This document shows, in pieces, positions 36,218 through 45,063 of a stretch of 64,000 nt of DNA. Each line of letters opens with the position of its first letter. Within the stretch, counting starts at the first letter, position 1. The translations under genes were made by a program, and so were the position numbers. Below the pieces are notes generated by a model. The model did not search any database and was not told the DNA's origin. It was given only the letters and a program-made list of their open reading frames with translations. The stretch is from the NCBI GenBank assembly GCA_964529715.1, contig CAZGXI010000021.1, positions 1 through 64,000 of the forward strand. Reading direction: 5' to 3'. Source of the stretch: CAZGXI01 sp964529715 (GTDB lineage Bacteria; Chloroflexota; Anaerolineae; Aggregatilineales; Ch27).

Positions 36218-36250
36218 CGACCGCCCTGAAATATTCGGGGCGGTCGTTTT
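36218..36250 (+). terminator. Terminator of tRNA-Val
   Basis: CGACCGCCC / GGGCGGTCG stem, 11-nt loop, then TTTT. Confidence 0.85.
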
Positions 36251-36274
36251 GATCCAGAAGGGGAGTGGGAGCGT

Positions 36275-36787
36275 CTACTGCTCGGTGATCTCGACCGATG
36301 CCAAGCGGCTGCCGGGGTTAGGATCACGCTGAGGGTCGCGCAGACGAATTTTCTTCAACACGTCCATCCCTTCGATCACCTTGCCGAAGACAGCGTGCTT
36401 GCCGTCGAGCCAGGGTGTGGCGGCAAAGGTGATGAAGAACTGACTGCCGTTGGTGTTCGGGCCGGCGTTCGCCATGCTGAGCACACCAGGGCCGTCGTGC
36501 TTGAGGGCCAACGCCCCCGGCTCATCGTTAAAGCGATAGCCGGGACCGCCGGTCCCTGTGCCCAACGGACAGCCACCCTGGGCCATGAAATTCTCTAGGA
36601 CGCGGTGAAAGGTCGTGCCGTCGTAAAAGCCATCGCGCGCCAGAAAAACAAAGTTGTTCACGGTCCGGGGGGCCTTGTCGGCAAAAAGCTGTACTTTAAT
36701 GTCACCGTGCTCGGTGTGGAAGGTTGCGATGTAGGTTTTGCCGGGATCGATGACCATCTCCGGGGGACTCTTGTAGGTCTTGGGCAT
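36275..36787 (-). CDS. Cyclophilin-type peptidyl-prolyl cis-trans isomerase
   Basis: 170 residues, no signal peptide, so cytoplasmic. Core motifs: FHTEHGDIKVQLFADKAPRTVNNF, FYDGTTFHRVLENFMAQGG, SMANAGPNTNGSQFFIT and WLDGKHAVFGKVIEGMDV, with the catalytic Arg in FHRV. Catalyses Xaa-Pro isomerisation during folding. AAAGGAG precedes the ATG. Confidence 0.93.
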   Translation of the reverse strand: MPKTYKSPPEMVIDPGKTYIATFHTEHGDIKVQLFADKAPRTVNNFVFLARDGFYDGTTFHRVLENFMAQGGCPLGTGTGGPGYRFNDEPGALALKHDGPGVLSMANAGPNTNGSQFFITFAATPWLDGKHAVFGKVIEGMDVLKKIRLRDPQRDPNPGSRLASVEITEQ

Positions 36788-36965
36788 GGGGAACAGCTCC
36801 TTTGGAACAAAAAGGGTCAGGCGAAAACGCCAATTTCATTGTACACTGACCCGGCGGATATTGCCCCACCCCCGGCCTAACGCTAAAATTCCCCCGGTTT
36901 GCGTGGACGCCCAAGACCTGCCGTCCGCCTGCCGGACGGTTTTCACAAACAAAAGGAAACAGCCC

Positions 36966-37430
36966 ATGACCGGTCGTTTGTACTTTGAAGATTTACAGGT
37001 CGGCATGACAATGACCACCAAAGGCCGCACGATCACCGAAAGCGACATCGTGAACTTCGCCGGCCTTTCGGGTGACTTTAACCCCCTGCACACCGACGCT
37101 GAATACGCTGCCAAAACCGAGTTCGGCCAGCGGATCGCGCACGGCGCGCTGGGCCTGAGCATCGCCACCGGCCTGGCGAACCAACTGGGGTTCATGGAAG
37201 GCACCGTGATCGCCTTCACCACGCTAGACTGGAAGTACCGCGCCCCGATCTTCATCGGCGATACCATCCACGTCGAGATCACCGTCAACCAGTCGAAGGC
37301 TATGCCCGCCAGCGGCGGCGGATTCGTTATCTTCGGCGTTAAGGTGGTGAAGCAAGACAACACCGTGACGCAAGAGGGGAAGTGGACTCTGGTCGTGCGC
37401 AGCCGCCCGGAGGCCGCCGACCCGGCATGA
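36966..37430 (+). CDS. MaoC-like hot-dog dehydratase
   Basis: 154 residues from ATG 36966 (AAAAGGAAA upstream). The LYFEDLQVGM start, DIVNFAGLSGDFNPLHTDAEYA (catalytic Asp and His) and RIAHGALGLSIA match MaoC-type (R)-specific enoyl-CoA hydratases and dehydratases. Acts on acyl-CoA-like substrates. The stop overlaps the ATG of the next gene (ATGA), linking it to an MBL-fold hydrolase. Confidence 0.9.
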   Translation: MTGRLYFEDLQVGMTMTTKGRTITESDIVNFAGLSGDFNPLHTDAEYAAKTEFGQRIAHGALGLSIATGLANQLGFMEGTVIAFTTLDWKYRAPIFIGDTIHVEITVNQSKAMPASGGGFVIFGVKVVKQDNTVTQEGKWTLVVRSRPEAADPA

Positions 37431-38413
37431 CCACGCCTGTACCGACCGACGTTCCCGGCCTATTCGCCCTGCCCCTGCCGACGCCATTTCCCATCGGGCG
37501 CATCAACACCTACCTGGCACGGGGAGACAACCTGACGCTGATCGACACCGGCGTCAACACGGAGAAATCTTACGGCGAACTGCTGGCCGGCCTGGCAACA
37601 CTCGGCGTCCGGCCTGGCGACCTGGATCGTATCATCCTCACGCATCACCACACCGATCACCTGGGCCTGGTAGCGCGCCTGGCAGAGGAAAGCGGCGCAG
37701 AAGTGTGGTGTCACCGCCGCTGCGTGCCTTTTGTCAGCCAGCCTGCCGAAGCGCGCGCCCGTCTGCGCGACTGGAGCGTGGGCGTGTGGCAGGAGGGCGG
37801 TGTGCCAGAGACGCTGCTCAGCCTGACAGAGCAGGTCTTTCGCTGGTTTGAGTCGATGAGCAACGGTCCGACGGCGATCAGCCATGTGGTGGAGGACGGC
37901 GAGACAGTCGATCTGCTGGGCCGGGAATGGACCATACTGCATACACCGGGCCACGCGGGCGACCTGATCTGCCTGCACGAGCCATCCGGCGGGGTGCTGC
38001 TGTCGTCCGATCATCTGCTGGGTCGGGTTAGCTCAAATGCGTTGATCGAGCCGCCCGATCCCGGCCAGAAGCGCCCCCGCCGCCTGCTGGATTATATGGC
38101 GCAGCTTCGGCGCGTGGCCGAGCTTGCGCCACGCATTGCCTACGCCGGGCACGGTGAGCCGGTTACAGATGTGCCCACATTGGTTGAAGCGCGGCTGACC
38201 TTTCACCGCCAGCGCGCCGAACACGTCTTATCGCTGTTGCGTGGATCGCCGCGCAGCCTGTACGATCTGACCGAGTCGATGTTCGCCCACGTGACTGAAG
38301 CAGAAAAATTCCTGGCCTTGAGCGAAGTGCTGGGCCACCTGGATTGGCTAGAACGCGACGGTCGTGTGGTGCGCATCCCACAAGAGACGCATACCTGCTG
38401 GCAAGCGGCGTGA
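37427..38413 (+). CDS. Metallo-beta-lactamase-fold hydrolase
   Basis: 328 residues. Zinc-binding THHHTDHLG (near residue 70), a later His in HTPGHAGD, Asp in LLSSDHLLG and His in YAGHGEPV complete the MBL site. The C-terminal part (about 250-328) resembles the winged-helix end of LACTB2/glyoxalase-II-like enzymes. Overlaps the MaoC gene by 4 bp, which suggests a thioester or related acyl substrate; inference only. Confidence 0.88.
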   Translation: MTTPVPTDVPGLFALPLPTPFPIGRINTYLARGDNLTLIDTGVNTEKSYGELLAGLATLGVRPGDLDRIILTHHHTDHLGLVARLAEESGAEVWCHRRCVPFVSQPAEARARLRDWSVGVWQEGGVPETLLSLTEQVFRWFESMSNGPTAISHVVEDGETVDLLGREWTILHTPGHAGDLICLHEPSGGVLLSSDHLLGRVSSNALIEPPDPGQKRPRRLLDYMAQLRRVAELAPRIAYAGHGEPVTDVPTLVEARLTFHRQRAEHVLSLLRGSPRSLYDLTESMFAHVTEAEKFLALSEVLGHLDWLERDGRVVRIPQETHTCWQAA

Positions 38414-38523
38414 TCGGCAGGCCAACGACGGTCGCGTTCCATCGGTCACCGGCTGCCAACCACCCCCTTGTCTTTTCCGCCGCCTGGGTTTACATTTGGA
38501 AGGGCATCGGGGGATTTCCTCTT

Positions 38524-40284
38524 ATGAGTACGGTATATCGTGCCCTGAGCCGTTCCCTGGCCCTGGCTGTCGGAATGCTGGCGCTTCTGCTGCTGGCCGG
38601 ATGCAGTGATGGCGACATTCCCTTGACACTGACCGCGCAGGCCAATGCCCTGGCCGACGCAGACCAACGCATCGACGCGGCGCAGGCATCCCTCACGGCC
38701 TGGCCTACTGAGGCTGCCGCGACTCAGGCGGCTTTACAGACAGGTCTGCAAACGGCTGCCGCTGCCACTCAAGCTGCGCAGCAAAGCAGCGCTGCCACTG
38801 CCCAGGCCCACGCCGTCGAACAGGCTGTCGCCACTGCCGGGGCCGTCGAGGCCACCCTCCGCGCCGACGCCATTTCCGAAGTCGAAGCTATCGCTGCAAC
38901 GGACTTTGCCGCCCAGGAAGCGACAATTGCCGCTCTAGGAGAGGGTCTGGTCACGGCGGCTGCCAGACGGGATGCGATCATCGTAACCGCCACCCAGGCT
39001 GCCCGCAGCACCGCCACCGCCGTCACCGTTGAACGGGCTACCGCTGCTGCACAGCAGACTGCGCTGGACGCCGCTGAGATGGATCAACACGCGCTGGCAG
39101 CAACCGCCACCGCCGACGCCCGGTTCCACACCAGCCGAATCGACGTGCTAGAAACCACGGTCGCCACGCTGGAACAAGCCGTCTCCGCTGCTGTCACGCA
39201 GCAAACCGTCATCGGTGACACGGCGACGCAGGCCATCGTATCCGCTGTGACGGCATTCGAGAATGCCCAGGCCACCGCGACCGCTGCATCACGGGAACAA
39301 TTGACTCAGATTGCCGTCATGGGTGCAACGCTGCACGCACAGGACGCAGCCCTAGCAGCGGCACAGACGCAACAGGCAGCAGTCAGCGATTGGGCGACCG
39401 ACACGGCCCAGGTCGCAGCCACCGAGATCGCCTACAGTGAAATCCTGGCTTTCAACGCCAACGCCCAGGCCGCCCGGCTGCGCGACGCCGTCTCCACCCA
39501 GGAAGCCGCCCTGACCGCCATTGCAGAGGACCGACAGGCGTTAAGCGAGGCGGCCACACAACAGGCGGCGATTCTGGCGGCAGCTCTGGCAGAGCGAGAC
39601 TCCCTCGCCGTTGCTGCCACAGACGCCGCCGGAGACATGGGCACACAAGTGGCTGCATTGAATGCGGTGATCGCCACCCAAGAGGCCATCGCCGCCACGC
39701 GCGCCACAATGCCTACGACCACCTGGACGCCCAGCGTAACAGCCACGCCTTCGCCGACGGCAACGGTCACGCCCTCGCTCACGCCGACCCTGACGCCAAC
39801 ACCAACGGCCACGCCTTCGCCGACGGCAACGATCACACCTTCACTGACCCCGACCCTGACGCCAAGCGCAACGACCACGCCGACCGCAACGGCCACACCC
39901 ACGCCCTCATTCACACCGACCTTAACACCGACGCCAACGGCAACACCCTCTGCAACCCCAACGGCCACCTGGACGCCGAGCGATACACCGACGGCAACGG
40001 CGACCCCAACCCAAACCCTGACCCCAACCCCGGCCATCCTGTGCCATGTTTACGTGAACAACCCGCAGGGCGTGAACATCCGCAATCAGCCCAGTGAGCG
40101 GACAGGACAGGTGATCATCGGCGTGCCGCCGGGCCGGGCAATGGCCGTCATCCGCCTCGGCGGCGACGAAGAAAACCGGCTGTGGTTCCTGGTGAGCTTC
40201 GACCTGGAAAATCGGCCTGTGCTGGGTTGGGTGCTCAGCAGCGTAGTCGTCGAACTGACCACCTGCCCAGAAAGCATCCCATAG
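38524..40284 (+). CDS. Lysine-free Ala/Thr-rich coiled-coil lipoprotein with C-terminal SH3b domain
   Basis: 586 residues. Lipobox LLLAGC gives a lipidated Cys near residue 27. Residues 30-395 are dominated by Ala, Thr, Gln and Glu with repeated ATQAA-type runs and few aromatics, fitting a long helical coil. A Thr/Pro linker (about 395-505) has tandem repeats. The C-terminal SH3b-like domain includes VNNPQGVNIRNQPSERTGQV and a final Cys. There is not one lysine in the protein. Probably a surface-anchored spacer that presents the SH3b domain. Start ATG 38524 is where the signal peptide begins. Confidence 0.85.
   Translation: MSTVYRALSRSLALAVGMLALLLLAGCSDGDIPLTLTAQANALADADQRIDAAQASLTAWPTEAAATQAALQTGLQTAAAATQAAQQSSAATAQAHAVEQAVATAGAVEATLRADAISEVEAIAATDFAAQEATIAALGEGLVTAAARRDAIIVTATQAARSTATAVTVERATAAAQQTALDAAEMDQHALAATATADARFHTSRIDVLETTVATLEQAVSAAVTQQTVIGDTATQAIVSAVTAFENAQATATAASREQLTQIAVMGATLHAQDAALAAAQTQQAAVSDWATDTAQVAATEIAYSEILAFNANAQAARLRDAVSTQEAALTAIAEDRQALSEAATQQAAILAAALAERDSLAVAATDAAGDMGTQVAALNAVIATQEAIAATRATMPTTTWTPSVTATPSPTATVTPSLTPTLTPTPTATPSPTATITPSLTPTLTPSATTTPTATATPTPSFTPTLTPTPTATPSATPTATWTPSDTPTATATPTQTLTPTPAILCHVYVNNPQGVNIRNQPSERTGQVIIGVPPGRAMAVIRLGGDEENRLWFLVSFDLENRPVLGWVLSSVVVELTTCPESIP
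39740..40035 (+). repeat. Tandem coding repeats of a Thr/Pro linker
   Basis: A unit of about 72 bases containing ACGCCTTCGCCGACGGCAAC and ACGCCGACCCTGACGCC recurs with drift, coding TATPSPTATVTPSLTPTLTP-like peptide. Such arrays expand and contract by slippage. Confidence 0.8.
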
Positions 40285-40319
40285 GGAAGCCGGGTTGGCA
40301 GATTCCCGGAAAGATTCCC

Positions 40320-41072
40320 CTACCGCCTGCGCCCGATCAGGAGGGTCATGAAGTTGAACGGCCAGGGCACAACAGCGCGCAGCAGGCGACCCAACCCGTC
40401 GGCCAGTGGCGTCGTGCGGTAGTATCCCGCCGCCCGGAAAGGCCCACCCAATCCCCAAAGGGTATAGGCGTGGCTGAGTGGGCGCGTCTCCACCACGTCA
40501 AATCCTGCCGCCTCCGCCGCCGTGATCAGGGCATGGCGGGTATAGGTGCTCTCGTAGAACTCGTCGTCTGTCAGGGCAGAACGGCCTAGCACCCGCCGCC
40601 GCCAGCGCACCAGACGGTGAACGACATTAGGATAGGGAATGGTCAGTACAAGCACCCCGCCGGGCCGCAATACACGGGCGGCTTCTGCCAGGGCAGGCCC
40701 CATGCCGTGCTCGAAGTGCTCCAACACGCCGAAAGACAGATAGGCGGCAAGGGAGCCGTCGGCGTAAGGCAGCGCGTGCACATCCCCGGCCTGGAGTGCC
40801 AGGGCAGGATCGTAGGCACGGGCCTTCAACAGCGCATTGACCGCGTAATCCAGCCCGATCACAGAGTATCCCTGTGCCCGCAGGAAGATCACGACGGCGG
40901 ACAGACCGCAGCCCGCTTCCAGGATGACGCCATTACGCGGGAGGTACGGCAAGTAAGCGGCAATTGTCTCCTGTGAGCGGGTGAAGCGCAGTGTCTCCAG
41001 TTCTGCTTCCACGCTAGCGTCGTCCCAGATGTGCTCCCAGCTTTGGCGTGTCGAGTGATAAAGATCAATCAT
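40320..41072 (-). CDS. Class I SAM-dependent methyltransferase
   Basis: 250 residues. SAM-binding VILEAGCGLSAVVIFLR (motif I), VIGLDYAVNALLKA, GDVHALPYADGSLAAYLSFGVLEHF (motifs II-III) and RVLRPGGVLVLTIP. This is the Methyltransf_11/UbiE-like group acting on small molecules or lipids; substrate unknown. The ending LLRAVVPWPFNFMTLLIGRRR is hydrophobic then basic and may touch the membrane. Single gene. Confidence 0.87.
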   Translation of the reverse strand: MIDLYHSTRQSWEHIWDDASVEAELETLRFTRSQETIAAYLPYLPRNGVILEAGCGLSAVVIFLRAQGYSVIGLDYAVNALLKARAYDPALALQAGDVHALPYADGSLAAYLSFGVLEHFEHGMGPALAEAARVLRPGGVLVLTIPYPNVVHRLVRWRRRVLGRSALTDDEFYESTYTRHALITAAEAAGFDVVETRPLSHAYTLWGLGGPFRAAGYYRTTPLADGLGRLLRAVVPWPFNFMTLLIGRRR

Positions 41073-41241
41073 GGTGCAGCCCTGTCTCTACGGCGCGGAG
41101 ATCGCCCCGCGCAAAACGCCGGCGGATTGTAACGGCGGAATTGTACCGCTGCTGCCCCCGGCGCGACATTTTCCCCCGAAGCGATCCTTCTGCTATACTC
41201 AGCATTTGTAAAATAGACTGGTCCAGGATTTCAGACCCCAA

Positions 41242-43932
41242 ATGGATCGCGCGATGGAACACTTTACCCCAGCCGAAGCGCCTATTCACGAAACCCGGCG
41301 GCTGCCGGTACTCCCCCCAGCCAAAACGGTCGGGCGCAATGCTGAATTAGGCCAGACTTTCGCCCAGGTGCGCGCCGGAAAAGCCGTGTTGTTGTACGGG
41401 CCGAGTGGCATCGGCAAATCGGCCCTGGCGACGACCATCGCCTCGGCGTTCACCGCCTTTAGCGGCGGCGTGCTGTGGTGGCAAGTCGAGAGCGACCCCC
41501 TGGAGCTGCTCATCGTTCGCCTGGGACGGGCCTACGGCGAACGCGCCATCAGCGACAGTCCCAACCCGACAAGTCAGATCGCAGCAGCGCAGCGGTTGTT
41601 GCAACGCGAACAAAAGCCGCTGATTGTCCTGGACGGCGTGCTGAACCTCGATGCAGTGCGCGATTTCGTCACCAGGGTCGTGCCGGGCGTGCCGACCATT
41701 CTCACAAATGAAAGCAGCGAACCCGGCCCCTGGACGTCGATCCCACTGAGCTATCTCAAGGACACTGACGCGGTCGCCCTGTTTATGCAGGCTGCCGGCT
41801 ACGAGCAGGTCTCCTCCGTCGTGCGCGTGGATATTCAGGGTGTCTGCAACATCCTGCGCGGCTCACCGCTGGCGATCATGCTGGCGGCGCGCTGCGTCCG
41901 CGTGACCGGGCAGACACCGGGCGAGTTTCTGGGTACGCTCACCACGCCGGGGCGTAGTGGTCCCTTGTTGGGACTCAATAGCGTCTTTCAAGGGCTGCCG
42001 GAGGCGCTCCAGGGGATGCTCTTCACGCTAGGAGCGACGTTTGCCGGGCGCGCCACGACGACGCTGCTCGAATCACTGAATCCCTCGCCTGCCGAGACGC
42101 TCACCCACATATTGGGGATGCTGGCGGCGCGCGGGCTGATCCAACCCCTGCCATGCGGGGGCAGCGCGACCTGCTACCGGATGCATGAGATGGTCCAGAG
42201 CTTCGCCACAAGCTGGCTACATGGCGCACAACGCCTGGAATCCACCGTCGCGCGCATTCAGGAAGCCATCGTCGCCTATGTCGAGCGGTACGCCGTCGAT
42301 TCCCGCGAGGCACGCGACGCGCTGGTGGCCGAGATGCCGAATATCCTGAGCGCGGCGCACTACGCCGCCCGGCGCAACGACCGCGAAACGGTTCAGCGGC
42401 TGGTCGCAGCCCTCGCCGCTGCGTTTGGCCCCAGCGGGGGTTATGGTTACGAACTGCGTCATTTACAAGATATGCTGGCACGGCTGCAAGCCCCGCCAGC
42501 CGCATCCCCGGAGCAAACACTGGCCGACCTGGCTCAGATGGCGCTGTTCCCGCCGGAAGAGCGCCCCGCTTCTGCCCAGATGCCGGTCGCAACGATGCCG
42601 TCCGTCACAGCGGCAGGGAGCGATCTGACCTACGACACCAAACCCATGCCCCCGGTTTCTGCCCCGACGCGCGGTGTGCCGCCTGTACCGGTAGCGCAGG
42701 AAACCGTCGAACCGGAGATCGAACCCGCGCTCGAAGCACCCCCGCCGCCCGAAATCGAAGCAGAACCCGAATTCACCTTTGAGGAGCCTGGCGCAGAGGC
42801 CCCGACGACAGATATCAGTGGCACAGAAGCCACCGCGGGCAGGGTTGTGGCCGAAGAAGGGCCAGAAATATTCGAGCCGTTCGATGCGGCGGAAGAAGCC
42901 GCGCCCGCCCTTCCCGCCGAGGAAACCGACGAAATCGGCGACCTGTTCGCCGCCAGCGAAGCAGCTCTGGCATCGGGCAACTTGCGCCAGGCAGCGGCCA
43001 CGCTAAACGCCCTCGGTCAGGCGTTGCTACGCCAGGACCGCCTCGATGAGGCACGAGAAACTTTCGTCGAGGCGCTGACCGCCAGCGAAAACAGCGGTGA
43101 CAGCGACCAGATGCTCGTTGCCCTGGAGTCGCTGGCCTCGATCAGCGTGAGCGACGGTGACCTGGAAAATGCCATTACCTACGCCACACGTGCTGAAAAC
43201 CTAGTCGTCCAGCGCGACGACCCGGCCCGCTGGGGTTATCTGCTGGCGCTGTTGGGCGACATTCGACAAGAATTGGGCGAGCCGGACCAGGCCATTGAGA
43301 CTTATCGTCTTGCCATCGACAAGTTCACCCTGGCTGGAGAACTGCTGAGCGTCGGCGTCATCAAGACCAAACTCGGCGGCATTTACCTGGACCAGAATAA
43401 CGCAGCACAGGCCGTCCCAGTCTTGAACGACGCCAGCGCGATCTTCGAGCAGGAACACCGCGCCGACTATCAGGAGCGCGCGCTCGGCTATCTGGGATCG
43501 GCCTACGGCCAGTTGGGTCGCTGGGAGGAAGCCGAGACACGCCACCAGGCCGCCCTGACCCTGGCCCGCTCGATGGGCGATGCCGAGGAGCAGGAACGCC
43601 AGATCGAGAACCTGGCTTACATCGCCCAGGTGCGTGGTGACCGCGAAAGGATGCTGGCTTATTACCGCCAGGGGTTGGACCTGGCTTACCGTGTTGGAGC
43701 GGTTGTGTGGCAGGTCCGCTTTCTGGACGTGCTGGGACGCCTGTTGATGGACGACCTGCCGCGCGTGGGTCTGGCCGTGCGGTTGTTGGAAGAAGCCGAA
43801 TCTCTTGTGCCAGACGAGGAGCGCGCACGGTTAATCAGCCGCGCCCATAAGCGCCTGGAACGCGCACAGGCGTCGGGCGTGGCGCAGGAGCCTGCGCCAG
43901 AAAAGGTCGCGGCCTGGGCCGCTCAAGGATAA
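41242..43932 (+). CDS. STAND-type ATPase with C-terminal TPR repeats
   Basis: 896 residues. Walker A GPSGIGKS (53-60), Walker B PLIVLD (126-131), and a GSPLAIMLAARC segment (about 207-218) that matches the GxP motif of NB-ARC/AP-ATPases. A winged-helix-like region follows (to about 350). Residues 455-575 are acidic, Pro-rich and probably disordered. From about 580 there are seven or more TPR units. STAND proteins oligomerise on sensing a ligand; this one lacks an obvious effector domain at either end. A TATACT at 41194-41199 may be the -10 box. The SH3b-Excalibur gene follows after 6 bp. Confidence 0.82.
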   Translation: MDRAMEHFTPAEAPIHETRRLPVLPPAKTVGRNAELGQTFAQVRAGKAVLLYGPSGIGKSALATTIASAFTAFSGGVLWWQVESDPLELLIVRLGRAYGERAISDSPNPTSQIAAAQRLLQREQKPLIVLDGVLNLDAVRDFVTRVVPGVPTILTNESSEPGPWTSIPLSYLKDTDAVALFMQAAGYEQVSSVVRVDIQGVCNILRGSPLAIMLAARCVRVTGQTPGEFLGTLTTPGRSGPLLGLNSVFQGLPEALQGMLFTLGATFAGRATTTLLESLNPSPAETLTHILGMLAARGLIQPLPCGGSATCYRMHEMVQSFATSWLHGAQRLESTVARIQEAIVAYVERYAVDSREARDALVAEMPNILSAAHYAARRNDRETVQRLVAALAAAFGPSGGYGYELRHLQDMLARLQAPPAASPEQTLADLAQMALFPPEERPASAQMPVATMPSVTAAGSDLTYDTKPMPPVSAPTRGVPPVPVAQETVEPEIEPALEAPPPPEIEAEPEFTFEEPGAEAPTTDISGTEATAGRVVAEEGPEIFEPFDAAEEAAPALPAEETDEIGDLFAASEAALASGNLRQAAATLNALGQALLRQDRLDEARETFVEALTASENSGDSDQMLVALESLASISVSDGDLENAITYATRAENLVVQRDDPARWGYLLALLGDIRQELGEPDQAIETYRLAIDKFTLAGELLSVGVIKTKLGGIYLDQNNAAQAVPVLNDASAIFEQEHRADYQERALGYLGSAYGQLGRWEEAETRHQAALTLARSMGDAEEQERQIENLAYIAQVRGDRERMLAYYRQGLDLAYRVGAVVWQVRFLDVLGRLLMDDLPRVGLAVRLLEEAESLVPDEERARLISRAHKRLERAQASGVAQEPAPEKVAAWAAQG

Positions 43933-43938
43933 CTGCTC

Positions 43939-44487
43939 ATGCGCCACCGTTTTCGGCTGCTGATCTTCCTCCTGTTGCTTCTTTTGGCAGCCATTCCCGG
44001 CGCTGCCCAGGAGATTGTCGTCGTCCGTACCACCACCGACCTGCGCCTGCGCGCCCGGCCCAGTACGCGCGACTCGGCAGTGCTGGCGGTTGTGCCACGC
44101 GGCGTCGAACTGGAAGCAACCGGCATCAACGCCCGCCACACCTGGGTTCAGGCGACGTATTATAACTTTACCGGCTGGCTCTACACCCGCTACCTGACCG
44201 TCGTCAGTGGCGACCTGTCTACATTGCCCGTCGTGGACAGCACGACTTCTGCCGGTGCGGAAGTGTCCGGCGGCGCTTCGCCACCCACCACCACGCCCCA
44301 ACCCGCCGAACCGGCCTCGCTGCCGGTTGTTCCGGTGGGCCAAACTTATGACTGCCCGCGCTACTGCCGGGATTACACCTCCTGCGAGCAGGCGCTGTAC
44401 TGCCTGGCGCAGGGCGCGACACGCCTGGACCGCGATGGCGACGGCAGCCCATGCGAGCAGCCGGAGTATGTCTGCCCGGCGCGTTGA
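43939..44487 (+). CDS. Secreted SH3b-Excalibur protein
   Basis: 182 residues. Signal peptide (MRHRFR then a Leu-rich core, cleavage after PGAAQ). SH3b domain (about 26-95; DLRLRARPSTRDSAVLAVV), Thr/Pro linker, and a C-terminal Excalibur domain with YDCPRYCRDYTSCEQALYC and the calcium-loop DRDGDGSPCE. Excalibur domains are small Ca-binding surface modules. No lysine in the entire protein. It follows the STAND gene by 6 bp, so it is likely in the same transcript. Confidence 0.87.
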   Translation: MRHRFRLLIFLLLLLLAAIPGAAQEIVVVRTTTDLRLRARPSTRDSAVLAVVPRGVELEATGINARHTWVQATYYNFTGWLYTRYLTVVSGDLSTLPVVDSTTSAGAEVSGGASPPTTTPQPAEPASLPVVPVGQTYDCPRYCRDYTSCEQALYCLAQGATRLDRDGDGSPCEQPEYVCPAR

Positions 44488-44499
44488 GTGCGCTCAGGC

Positions 44500-45000
44500 T
44501 CAGGTCGAGAAGACGTGCCCGGCTTCCGAGCCGGGGTCTTCACCGAGCAGTTGTAGTGCGTGGGGCAACACCGGCAGGATCACCTCCAGGTTTTCCCGAA
44601 CCGCTTTGGGGCTGCCCGGCAGGTTGACAATCAGCACGCGCCCACGTATCCCACACACGGCGCGGCTGAGCATGGCGTGCGGCGTCTTGAGCAGGCTGGC
44701 GGCGCGCATAGCCTCCGCCAGACCGGGCGCCTCCCGGTCGATGACGGCGCGGGTAGCTTCAGGCGTCACGTCGCGCGGGGCGAAGCCTGTTCCACCGGTC
44801 GTAAAGATCACGTCCACCTGGTCGCCTTCGGACCATGCGACGAGTTTCGCAGCGATCTGATCGCGTTCGTCGGGCACAACCCCGGTCAACGCCACCTGTC
44901 CTCCGGCAGCAGCCACGATCTCCGCAATAACCGGTCCGCTGGCGTCAGGCCGCTCGCCTCGAAAACTCCGGTCGCTGATGGTAAGAATTCCGGCGCGCAT
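44500..45000 (-). CDS. mog: Molybdopterin adenylyltransferase-like protein (MogA/MoaB)
   Basis: 166 residues. ILTISDRSFRGERPDASGP, VVPDERDQI and FTTGGTGFAPRDVTPEAT (the TGGTG substrate loop) are MogA/MoaB marks. It adenylates molybdopterin before molybdenum insertion. No other molybdenum cofactor gene lies in the window. Convergent with the preceding gene. Confidence 0.9.
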   Translation of the reverse strand: MRAGILTISDRSFRGERPDASGPVIAEIVAAAGGQVALTGVVPDERDQIAAKLVAWSEGDQVDVIFTTGGTGFAPRDVTPEATRAVIDREAPGLAEAMRAASLLKTPHAMLSRAVCGIRGRVLIVNLPGSPKAVRENLEVILPVLPHALQLLGEDPGSEAGHVFST

Positions 45001-45063
45001 CTTCGCTACCTGCTGTGTCCGTCTAGGCAGCGGCGGACGGCATCCGCCGCTGCGCCACAGGGA

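Noticed and set aside
39740..40035. Tandem repeats as a CRISPR array
   Set aside because: Units are in frame, drift in length and code a Thr/Pro linker; there are no unique spacers and no cas genes.
39432..40037. Minus-strand frame rich in Val/Gly repeats
   Set aside because: It is the complement of the Thr/Pro linker repeats of the lipoprotein gene; no ribosome site and no homology.
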